Positions 33,408 through 43,131 of a stretch of DNA of 64,000 nucleotides are shown piece by piece (the first letter of the stretch is position 1; each line of letters begins with the position of its first letter). The DNA comes from Anaeramoeba flamelloides. Taxonomy: Eukaryota; Metamonada; Anaeramoebidae. The position numbers were made by a program, and so were the translations under genes. Location of the stretch: NCBI GenBank assembly GCA_027625915.1, contig JANTQA010000051.1:1922501-1986500 (forward strand), in the 5' to 3' direction. The notes under the pieces were generated by a model. It did no database searches. It worked only from the letters and a program-made list of their open reading frames with translations, and had not been told where the DNA came from.

Positions 33408-35398
33408 ATGATCTCGTCGCTCGCAGCCAAGACGATGATCGATGAATTAGAAAACAGCATCTCACAATTCCATAACGACCAATTCCAAATCAAGCAAGAC
33501 TATGATCGCGAATTTGTCGATCGGCAAATAATTGATCTAAGCATTAACTATAAGGTGTTGTCAAGATTAACAGGGTTTATTGCAGTCGTTGATCGCTCAC
33601 AGGAAAAGCAACAGAACGAAAAAGAAACAAATAAGGAACCTGAGGAACCTGAGGAATTAAAGATCTCGCGAGTGCCCAACCAATTACCCAAGGGGGGGCC
33701 ACCAATTAGGAGAGGGCATGTCGGGGTGATGTGCGGAATGGGGCAGAAGGAATACTATATTGGAGACGAGGCCCTCGCTAAGCAAATGATCTTAAACACA
33801 CACTACCCCATCGTTGGCAGCAAAATAAAAAATTGGTTTCTTACAGAAAAGATCTGGCATCAGGCTTTTTACTTCGAACTGAGAATGGCTCCCGAAGAAC
33901 ACCCATGCCTATTGATCGAAAATGGTCTTGTAGCAAAGCAATCCAAAAAGGAGCAAATGTCCCAAATAATGTTTGAGTGCTTCACTACACCAAGACTGAT
34001 CATTGCCGATTCCTATATGCTATCAGCATTAGCATTCGGGAAACAAACAGCACTATTTATCCATGTCGGTGGCAATACCACGAAAATTGCTTTCTTAGAC
34101 AATTTCCAAATTAATAAGAGAAAACCGATCTAGTCAATTAAGGTTCTGTTGACATTGAAAATTATTTTGTTCAATTATTAAATAATCGGGGGAATTCATT
34201 CACAAGAATCTCTCAGAAGAAGTTTTTTCACGATATTCTACATAAGTACGGATATGTGTCTCTAGGTCCACAACGGGAATATTTGAAATGCGAACATTTT
34301 AAAAATGAAATGCCAGATGGACAAATAATTAACGTAGGTGAAGAATTCTACCAATCCATGGAGGGGATATTTGATCCCGGTAGATTAAATCTGAACGAAA
34401 AGGGGCTCATTGCAATAATACAAGACTTTTTAAACTCGTGTTCTTCTGAATTAAAAGAAAAATTATTAAATAATATAATATTGGAGGGCGAATTCACATG
34501 CGTGAGAGGATTTAAGGAAAGATTAAAATTGGAAATTGAGGCGCTAATAAAGAAGGACTTCCCCAAGAAGGAGATTTGCTTTTTAAACAAAACCGATCCT
34601 GAATATAAATATCTTCCATTTTTGGGTGGTTCAATATTAATGTCCATTGATTTCGAACGAAGAGAAAGGTTAGCAATCAAACGTGATTTGTATGAAGAAA
34701 CAGGCCCAACAGCTATAAAGAAATTTAAAGACATATTCCGCAAGGAATTATCAAAAATAGAAAACTTTGAAGAATATATCCAAAACCACATCAAGAAATT
34801 AAAAATTTCAAATAAAGATCTCTCAGGAAAACTTGCTAAATATGAGGAAAATGAGGATATTAGCTTAATAATAGACGCGGGCTCAATTAGAACAAAGGCG
34901 GGGTTTTCTGGCGAATTGCTACCACACAGAGTTTTCCCCAGCGTTGTGGGCACTTTCAGATACTCTCTCCGCGGTGCCTACCATAACGTTAACCTCTCAA
35001 ATAAAAAAAAAAGACCACCCTTTGATAAATTAATCAAATCACAAACCTTTGAAGGATATTGGCAATATCTTGATTCTAAGGCTCTACAAATAATGGGAAT
35101 CAAGGTAGATGAATTTAATGAATACATCCCAGAAAAAATGTCAAAAGATATCTGGTTATCAATTGTCATTTTGGCATATCTACAGTTTAAGTTTTCAATG
35201 AAGAAAGTGGAATGGAAATTGGTTGCTAAAAAGGCAAAAGAATGGCTGAAATCACAAAAGCTTAACCAAGATTTAAATTCGTTAAAATTGATTGCATTGG
35301 AATTGTTAAAAAAGGTAGAATTAAGGATTGAAGAAACGAAAAAAAAATTGAAAGAAGAAGAGGTTGATGAATCAGAGAAATTAAAAGAAAAAAATTAA
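33408..35398 (+). CDS. Chimera of VIT/VWA-protein C-terminus and circularly permuted actin
   Basis: Two frames, 33408-34133 and the next from 34142 to 35398, read as one protein. Part 1 (to about 33600) matches the post-VWA region of VIT/VWA proteins: LAAKTMIDELE, then SINYKVLSRLTGFIAVVD. After an acidic linker, actin starts at RRGHVGVMCGMGQKEYYIGD (DNase loop) and runs through KIWHQAFYFELR, APEEHPCLLIE and QIMFECF. The second frame continues with NEMPDGQIINVG and LGGSILMS to the actin C-terminus (about 34727). Then a helical linker, the actin N-terminus IIDAGSIRTKAGFSGE (34860-34910), and a VWA-protein tail: FDKLIKSQTFEGYW and WKLVAKKAKEWL. Actin Asp11, Ser14 and Lys18 are kept; the Gln137, Asp154 and His161 positions differ. 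VIT and VWA domains are absent upstream, and homology already begins just before the ATG (WEQGN). The frames are separated by a TAG (34131) and a one-base shift near 34142, in an otherwise open, GC-richer gene. It is either a young pseudogene, a sequence error or recoding. Confidence 0.78.
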
Positions 35399-36234
35399 TA
35401 CATTTTTAATTCATATTTGGGATTTATTTTTATGACGTTTGGGTAAGTAACTTATTAATGTTTGGTTTATGTATCTCTATTTGTCTAATAGAAATATTTT
35501 TAAATTTAACATACTTTTTTTTTTTTTTTTTTCTTTTAACAGTTTTTTTTTTTTGGATCTATTTTGATTTGGAATATTGATCCGTTTTCTTTTTTTTTTT
35601 ACATTTACCTGTGCATTTGCTTTTTCTTTTAATTTTTCCCTTCATTTTCATTTTTTTCATTCAAGTTGATCTTTTATCCATTCCTTCCTTTTTTTTTTTT
35701 TTCTTTTCAATTATTTCTTATATTCATAAAAAAGTAAAAACATTTATAATTTTTATTATTACTCTCAATATTAAATTTTATAAAAAATAAAAAATAATAC
35801 TAATTTTTTATAAAATAATAATTTGTATTTTGAAGAATTTAATATTATTTTTTTTCTGATTCATTGAGGGATCAGTCTTTCATGGCAAAACACCATCATA
35901 AAAAATTTTTTTCCAAATAAAAATTAAGCTTTTGCAAATTTTTCAATTTTTAATAACTTCATTGTGAATAAATGATAATGGTTAATAAAAGATCTTTGAT
36001 CAAAAAATAATTTTTAAAGATATCTAACAATTTAAGTTGGAAAATCCAATTTTACAAGTTCTAGAAAGATTATTGCAAATTTAATCATAAAAAATTTGAA
36101 TAATTTTTTTTTCACGCTGAAGTGGTTATAAGAATTTATTTTAAAAGTATTTTAAATTTAATAAATATCTTTGAAAAGGATAACTAATTATTTTAACTAT
36201 TGTGGAATTATTTGTTCTTTTAAATTGAAAAAAA

Positions 36235-36615
36235 CTGTTTTTTCTTTGATTTTCCGTTAGGTTTTTTTTAATTTTTGAAATAAACAGAAAATTTTAAGAA
36301 ATTTTCGGTTTATTCCAAAAAGTATAAAAAAAACCTAGGACACTTTCCGTTAGGCTTTTTTTAATGTTTGAAATAAATATAAAAATCTTGAAATTTTCAA
36401 TTTATTTCAAATGGTAAAAAAAAACCTAAGATACTTTTTGTTAGGTTTTCCAGAATTTAAAAGAATTGAGTAAAATCCCTTTGTTTTTTCTCTATTCTTT
36501 TGAATTCTGGAAAACCACCGTTAGCTTTTTTTTATTTAGAGAAATAAAAAGAAAATTGAAATTTACTTTTAATTTCTTAAATTAAAAAAAGCTAGGCACT
36601 CTACCAACACTCTCA
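36235..36615. repeat. Hairpin array A5 (four tandem foldbacks)
   Basis: Four foldbacks of about 85-95 bp in a row. The first and second are each bounded by CCGTTAGG and CCTAGGACACTTTC or CCTAAGATACTTT; the third is the GGTTTTCCAGAATTTAAAAG / TTTTGAATTCTGGAAAACC type; the fourth is CCGTTAGC...GCTAGGCACT with AGAGAAATAAAAAGAAAATT arms. The spacer between units is a short ACACTTTCCGTTAGG-like block. It ends CTAGGCACTCTACCAACACTCTC. This is the clearest copy of the family. Confidence 0.75.
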
Positions 36616-37349
36616 ATATTTATCATCGGTTATTTTTTTCCTTATTTGAGTTTTTTTAGATGAGTAAAGTGTTTTCAAAACTATTAGTTATTATCTATCT
36701 GTATAAATATTCCCAAGTTGAAATTTAAGTAAAAGTCATCCTTCCATTTCTGGTTAATTTTTGACCTCTAAAAACAATTTTTTTTTTGACTAGAGGCTTT
36801 TAATCTAAATAGGTACTACTAAAAACAATAAATATAATAAAAACAAGAATTTGAAGTAATTGATTTTTTATTATAACGTAAATAAACTTTATTACTAATA
36901 ACAAAGACTAATGAAAGTAGTATTTCCATCTAACTATTTTTTGAAAATTTAATGTTTCATACTAATACCTGGTAAAATATTAAAACATTTTTTTGGTGAA
37001 ATTATTCACAACTAATTTTTTATATAAAAAATGTTAAATAATTCTGATATTATCAAGAAAACAAGAGAAGAAAATTAATTTTTCCAGATGAGAAAAATTG
37101 TTCTTTTTATTTGTTTGAAAAAAAGACAAAATTGTAATAACTTTTATTTGTTACATTATTTTACTTTTTACTCAGTTTATGAATTTTTAATTACTATTAC
37201 CCTTTAAATAGTTTTTCTTATAAGAAATGTTAATATCAAAAAGTTTTGTCCTTGTTTTGGGGCAATTCTTTTTGTTTAACAAAAAATAATTTGATCCAAC
37301 GTATTAACAATTATTATCCTTATTTTTTTCAATAAATTTTTTAACATTA

Positions 37350-37546
37350 CAGTCAGTTCCACTTTTAAGGAACAAACTACAACGGAAATTAAGGTGCAAT
37401 AACAATATCAAATTAAGGCACAAAATTCAGATTCTAGGAAAATAATTTGTGTAAAAAAAAATTTTCAAATTTTATGCCTTAATTTGAGATTTTTATTGTT
37501 CCTTAAATTTCGTTGAAAGTTTGTGCCTTAAAAGCGGAACTGATTT
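37350..37546. mobile_element. MITE family T, copy 3
   Basis: Starts after TA with CAGTCAGTTCCACTTTTAAG and ends near CTTAAAAGCGGAACTGATTT, about 197 bp, with mirrored AATTAAGGCACAAAATTC / TTTTATGCCTTAATTTGAG blocks. Right end slightly decayed. Confidence 0.8.
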
Positions 37547-38852
37547 TATTTCAGAATTTTGTAATTCTATCCTCAAAATTAAAAATCAATTTTTTTTACT
37601 AACTAATTTGATTAAAATTGTTATAGTGATTCTTGTGAATAAGACCAAATAATTTGTTGAAAAAATATTCTCAAAATTAATAATTTTGTAATCTTTTTTG
37701 TTTTTTAAAAAAATAGAAAAAAGTGTTTTCAAATTTTAAAGAAAAAAATTTTCTCTTATAGATCTGAATTTGAAAGATAAATTTTTGTTTTATATCTATC
37801 GAATTTTCATTTATATTATCATATGTACCTTTAATAGTTTTCTCAGTTGAGTTTGTATTAATTGTGAGTCGTAAGATCATTAAAATATTTCCATATGATG
37901 TTGGTTTATGATCGAAACAATTGATTGTTGAAATTGAAAAACATTAAAGAATTTTAATAAGTAACTAATATCAATGAAAAAATAAAAAATGAGTATGCAA
38001 CATAAGATAAGAATCTAAAAATAAAACATATGGTATGAGTAGATTTTTTCGAAAATGGTTCTAAAGAATGAAACTTAATTTGTACTTTAAATTGGTTTGA
38101 ATAATGGTTTTAAGTATAAATATGTCGGTTTTGAAATGTAACTTTTGGACTCTTCTACGATCTGAATTATATCTTTATATATTTTATTATTTCTTATTAC
38201 AAATGAGTGCTTTTTACTAAAAGAATCTTAAATATCATTACATTGCCAAATAAAAAAGTGTTCCAAAATATCTATAAATAGGTTTAAATCGGATTAAATT
38301 AAGTGAGTACTCAAAGAAAAGAATTTGTTTCAAATTGAAGAAATTTAATATTTTGGAAATATAAAAATGAAATGATTAATCTGTTAATAACTAAATTTGA
38401 AATTTCATTTAATATATATTTTTTGGAATTGGTTATAATTGAATGTTTTATAAATTGAATTTTTTTGAAATTTTGATCCTATTGACTTTTTTTTTTTTTC
38501 GAAGAATGTTATTATTATTTAGATACTTTATACAACTTTTTTTTTTCAAAATTTGAATTTTTTGATTGAGAACTTATGATTTTCTGGTTTTTGGGTCCTT
38601 ATATAACCTTTTTTTCTAAAATAATTTTTTTGCACTTGAGTAGATTATTAAACTATATATTGTTAATTGTTATTTTATCTTTTCGTATCCTTTGAATTTT
38701 TTTTCTTTTCATTTTCTTTTTTTATATTAAGATCTTTTTTTTTTTTTTTTGTTTTTTTCAATTTTGGGTGAGTGCAAGCAAGGTATATTTAGTTATTTTA
38801 TGTTTTTAAAATCGAGAAATTGCAGATAGAACTTTTTTTTTTTTTTGGTTAA

Positions 38853-39024
38853 TGGACTAATCTCTATTAAATTTATTTACCTAAATTTAATAGAGATTGA
38901 GAAAATTTTATGCCATTTACTTATATTTGAAAAATCCATATTTATTTTCATATTAAATTTATTTCTAGATAAAGAGCCCTTATTTAGAAATTGGTCAAAA
39001 AAAAAATAATCGAGACTCGTCCCT
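38853..39024. mobile_element. MITE family G, copy 2 (TTAA-flanked)
   Basis: 172 bp bounded by TTAA (38849-38852 and 39025-39028). Ends TGGACTAATCTCTATTAA and CGAGACTCGTCCCT. Same orientation and internal order as copy 1 at 2580: TTTACCTAAATTTAATAGAG, then GCCATTTACTT, then AATTGGTCAAAAAAAAAATA. Confidence 0.6.
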
Positions 39025-40236
39025 TTAATGAATTTTTTAAAAAAAAGTATCATTCAAATTGTTTTTTTTTAAAGGTTATCTAAATTATTTACTAAATTTT
39101 TTCAGCCAAAAGAAGTGTATTTATAATATAAATTCCAGTATTAAGTCATTGTTTGAGTATAGAGCAAATTCCTGTTTAGTGACTTGAACCTTAAAGTTTT
39201 CTTTTCAAGTTAATTTTCCATTGAGTCGGATAACCCCTTTGCTAAAAGAGAAAAAATAATCGGATTCTAAGGTTTGTATCTGTAGTTTTACAACACAAAC
39301 GATTATGTTTTAATATATTTGACACCTTTAAATGATTTATGATACAAGTCAAAGTTATAGCGAGTCCAAAAATAATTAAATAAAGTGTAAGTGATTGGGA
39401 TAGAAAGGTTATTTGTATTTTTTGATTTTACCTCTCTTCGCATCAATAAAAAAAAATATTCTAATGCTTGTGTTTTGTGTTTTTGAAAAAGGTATGTGAT
39501 CGAATATAATATGATCTGTGCTTATAATTGGCGATCATAGATAAGATTTAAAAAAACAATGAAGGTTATCACAAAAGAAGGGTAGTTATTGTGAAAAGGA
39601 ACATTTCAAAATAGCTTTCAATATTCAAAGAATTTAACAGAATAAAAGAAAAGATCAAAAAAGAAGTAATCAAAACAAAAAGAAACAATCTTGCAACTAG
39701 AAAAGTAAATGATTTTTTCTGGTCCTTATTCAAGATAAACCGAATTGCAAACTCTGAAAAATAAAATGACCCAAATCTTGCACTTTCAAAGTACATTTAA
39801 AGTCAAAATGTTTCCTAAAATATTCACATAATTTTGAAAAAGAAATAAAAAAAAACAAAAAACAAAAGATATTTCATCTGTTTTTTTTGAAAAGTCCAAA
39901 AAATCACAAGAGTCAACAAAAAAAAAGATAAATTTGAAGTTTTTGAGAAAATTTTTTAAGGTAACAAAATCACATTTTTTCAAAGTGTTTCAAAAATTTT
40001 AAAAATAAACAAAAAATCTTGTGACCTGAGAAGTTTCAAGAATCAGAAGAACCGAGAAAGGTTTGTCTTATTTTAAAAGCCATCCGAAATTTCACAAACA
40101 AAACAAAAAAGAAAAAATAAAAAAAAATAATTCGATTTTTTTACACTTTAATAAAAAAAATAAAAATTTAAGATTAAAATAACAAGAAGGTAAGTTAAAT
40201 CACTCAAGTTGGTATTTTGAAAATTGGTGGGAGTGT

Positions 40237-40590
40237 TTACCACTTTAAATTTTCATTTGTACCACTTTCGTTGATCACAAAACCATAATTGTCTACAACT
40301 ATTCTATTTTGGTGAATCCCGATCTCGTTTTGGAAAAACCAAAGATTTGTGTTATATGGTTTGTTCATCAAATCCTGGGTTCTGTTATGAGGTGCTTTGG
40401 GGCGTTCAATTTGAGTTTGTTGTCCATATTTGAGGCTGAAAGGCAATTTTTTTGTGGTTTGAAATTTTTTATTGGGGGTTATTGGGTTGTTCTTTTCGGT
40501 ATTTGGTTTGTGTTGGGTATGGTTAATACACTGATCATTTTGAAAGGTGCTCGATTTCTTCTTAGAGTTATTGAAAAATCTGTTTTTCAT
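40237..40590 (-). CDS. Possible small gene, 117 residues, unknown
   Basis: ATG at 40590, TAA at 40237. The protein is hydrophilic and basic at the start (Lys/Asn/Ser/Thr/Pro-rich, FFNNSKKKSSTFQND), with a compositionally normal C-terminal half (ERPKAPHNRTQDLMNKPY, then VVDNYGFVINESG). The GC content is well above its surroundings, which argues for selection. No signal peptide, membrane segment or known domain is seen. The overlapping plus-strand frame (40309-40671) is Phe/Leu/Val/Trp-rich, as expected from the antisense of such a sequence, so the minus reading is preferred. It stands alone, more than 5 kb from the nearest recognised gene, and could also be one exon of a larger gene. Confidence 0.4.
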   Translation of the reverse strand: MKNRFFNNSKKKSSTFQNDQCINHTQHKPNTEKNNPITPNKKFQTTKKLPFSLKYGQQTQIERPKAPHNRTQDLMNKPYNTNLWFFQNEIGIHQNRIVVDNYGFVINESGTNENLKW

Positions 40591-41289
40591 TCACACAGTA
40601 AACCACGATTTTATCTTTTTGATTGTGCTATTGAGAAAAAAAAGGATCTTGGAAAAAAAGAAAATAATTAATAACAAACTTTAAAATAATGTGAAAAGAA
40701 AAAAAATAAAGAATGATAAATATGATTTTCTTTGCAAGAAATTTCAAGTTCTTTGAATTTTTTGTTTTTTGGGAGTTCGTTTGCATTTTAGCATTAAGTA
40801 CAATTTTAATCAAAATAATTTTTAGAAATAAGTAATCTCTTTGTTTTTTTTAATTAAAACAGAAGGTGGGTTAATGTAAATCTAAATGTTTTTTTCCCCA
40901 AAGATAACAGAACTCTTATTTGATCGTAATACAATTGAACTTGAGAAACAAATACTATTTATCAACTTGAGAGAAAATGGTTTTTGATTTTTTTCAAGAA
41001 TTCATATTTCACAATAAATTTCTAGTCAAAATATCTGAATCTTTTTTGATTTGAATTGTCGTATTGAAAAGGAATAGAAAAATTCACAAGTCATTACTTA
41101 TTTTTGATGAAATCTCACTTTAAGTAATTTCTTAGAGTTTGTACGAACAATTAATAAGTGAACTTTAATCTTATTTTCATAATACAAGAACAATAAATCA
41201 ATGTTTGAATCCCAATAAGACGAGAAAAAATTGATCATTTATTTTATTTTCAATTAATTTTTAAATTTCTTTAAGAATCATAACAAAGT

Positions 41290-41790
41290 GTGGTCATTAA
41301 AAAAATACCTAATATGAAATAATACCTACAGTGATTAGAAATTGTGAGTATTAGGAAAAGTGTTGTATATTCTGATAATCAAACCCTTTTAATCAAATCA
41401 ATTTTTTTTATGAGCCTAGTAATAAACCTACCTGAATTTCACATACAGTGAGGTGTCTCTAGAAGTAGAATTTAATTTTTTGATAACCGAAAGTATATCT
41501 ATTTTTTTGCAAAACAATAGATTTTTCTATTGAGGTTTGCTAAATTTTGGAAAATCAGATTTTTTATTCTTATTTTTTGATTGGTTGAATGCAGTTTTGA
41601 ACAAGTTCAATTTAATGAATCATCATTCTAATAAGTGGGCGAGTTATTATTTCCTAGGGTTGATTCTTAAAGAAAAGATATTATAAAGACATAACAAAGC
41701 AATTTCCCCAAAATTAACAATTAAAAAACGTGTTTGGGATTATTTTTGGTTTTAGGATCTTTTTCAATATTATGATATTTTAATTTTAAT
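41290..41790 (-). mobile_element. Element family F core, copy 2 (inverted)
   Basis: Matches 30190-30725 in inverse orientation: AATAAACCTACC, GTGAGGTGTCTCTAGAAG, TTGAGGTTTGCTAAA, TTCTAATAAGTGGGCGAGTT and GGTTGATTCTTAA are the inverse of ordered blocks at 30310-30560. Its own arms are TACCTACAGTGATTAGAAAT and TTTGGGATTATTTTTGG with the internal AACAATTAAAAA. Decayed. Confidence 0.55.
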
Positions 41791-42927
41791 ATATTGAATA
41801 TAATTTTACAGAAATGTTATTATTTTACTAAGTTTTTTTTTTTTTTTTTTGAAATGGAAGCAAAGCCAAAAAAATGGCATAAAATAACCTTTTTTCGTGG
41901 ACAATTTATATATGTTATTTACTGAAAAAAATTCTCTGTTAGATAATACTCTACTAATTATGGGTCTTTTTGGGTTTTTTATTTCTATTTTTTTTTTTTT
42001 TTTTTGAGAAACAAATTGAAAAGTTTATAGTAAAAGTCTCTAAATATAAAAAAATAGAAGAAATGTAGATTTTCTCTAGATCTTAATTAGCTAGTTATTT
42101 TTTTATTTAAAAAAATTGAAATTCAAAAAGTGTTGTTTTTGGAAGAGTTATATTTTTTGCGAGTTTAGAGCGGGTGAAGGAAATAACTTTTGAAAAATGT
42201 TATAATTTGGATAAATTTAGTTATTTAGTTAAGAGTAATTGCTTTTAATAATTTTAGAATATAAAAATTATTCTAGTATTAATGATCTAAAAAGAATAAA
42301 AAACTTTGTTAGACTTTTTTATTAATTTTTTTTTAATTAATTTTCTTTAATTAAAGATCCTCACATTTCAACAAAATATAATTCACTCAATTTGATTAAT
42401 TGTTTTGAAAATGAGCAAAATATAAATTTTTCTATGGGTACTATAAATACCATCCTTTCAAGAAAAATATATTGCTTATTATCTCAACTTCTCACAAATA
42501 ACGCAGTTTATTTGAAAATATTTATTAATTTTTTGTTTGTATAATTTATTGGAATTAATTTTATTTTTTTGAAATTTTTGGAAAATATTTTAATTTAATG
42601 ATATTTTTAATGATTGGATTATTACTTGTCTATTGAAGTTGGTCAACAATATGTTTATTATTATTGATTGAGAAATTATTATCTTTAAACATTATTTCTT
42701 AATGTTTTAAAAACGAATTTTTCAAGTTTTTAAATAGTATTTTGGGGAAAGTTTTAGCTTAATGTTCTGTTTTTTATTCTTGTATTTTTTTTTTCAAGAA
42801 AAAAGAAAAAAAAGTTTGTAATTTAAGTCCAATAAAGTAATTATTGTTTTTTTTTTTTTTTAAGATTGAAAATAATGAATTTAGTTTTATTTAATATTAA
42901 GTAGTTTTTGTTGACTTGGTTCTTTTA

Positions 42928-43121
42928 CAGTCAGTTCCACTTTCAAGAAACAAAATTTCAATGGAAATTTAAATACATAAAAATCTCAATTTAAAACACA
43001 TTTTTTGGAATTTTGTTACACAATTAATTTTACTAAAATTTGAATTTTGTGCCTTAATTTGAGAATTTTATTGTGCCTGAAATTTTGTTGAAAGTTTGTG
43101 ATCTAAAAGTGGAATCGACTG
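42928..43121. mobile_element. MITE family T, copy 4
   Basis: 194 bp flanked by TA: CAGTCAGTTCCACTTTCAAG to AAAAGTGGAATCGACTG. The terminal repeats read CAGTCAGTTCCAC and GTGGAATCGACTG. It ends only 16 bases before the CAGTCAAA end of a family F copy. Confidence 0.8.
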
Positions 43122-43131
43122 TAAAAAACTA

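Noticed and set aside
34348-34953. Minus-strand frame of 201 codons
   Set aside because: Antisense of the actin part of the chimeric gene; no recognisable motif.
36235-36615. CRISPR array
   Set aside because: Repeats are palindromic foldbacks of about 90 bp with related rather than unique spacers, in a eukaryotic setting, and there are no cas genes.
39569-39983. Two minus-strand frames with membrane-like composition
   Set aside because: Phe/Leu-rich products complementary to a purine-rich strip; no conserved motif or supporting context.
40309-40671. Plus-strand frame of 120 codons, hydrophobic
   Set aside because: Antisense of the better minus-strand frame 40237-40590; its Phe/Leu/Val/Trp content is what the complement of an Asn/Lys/Gln/Thr-rich gene gives.
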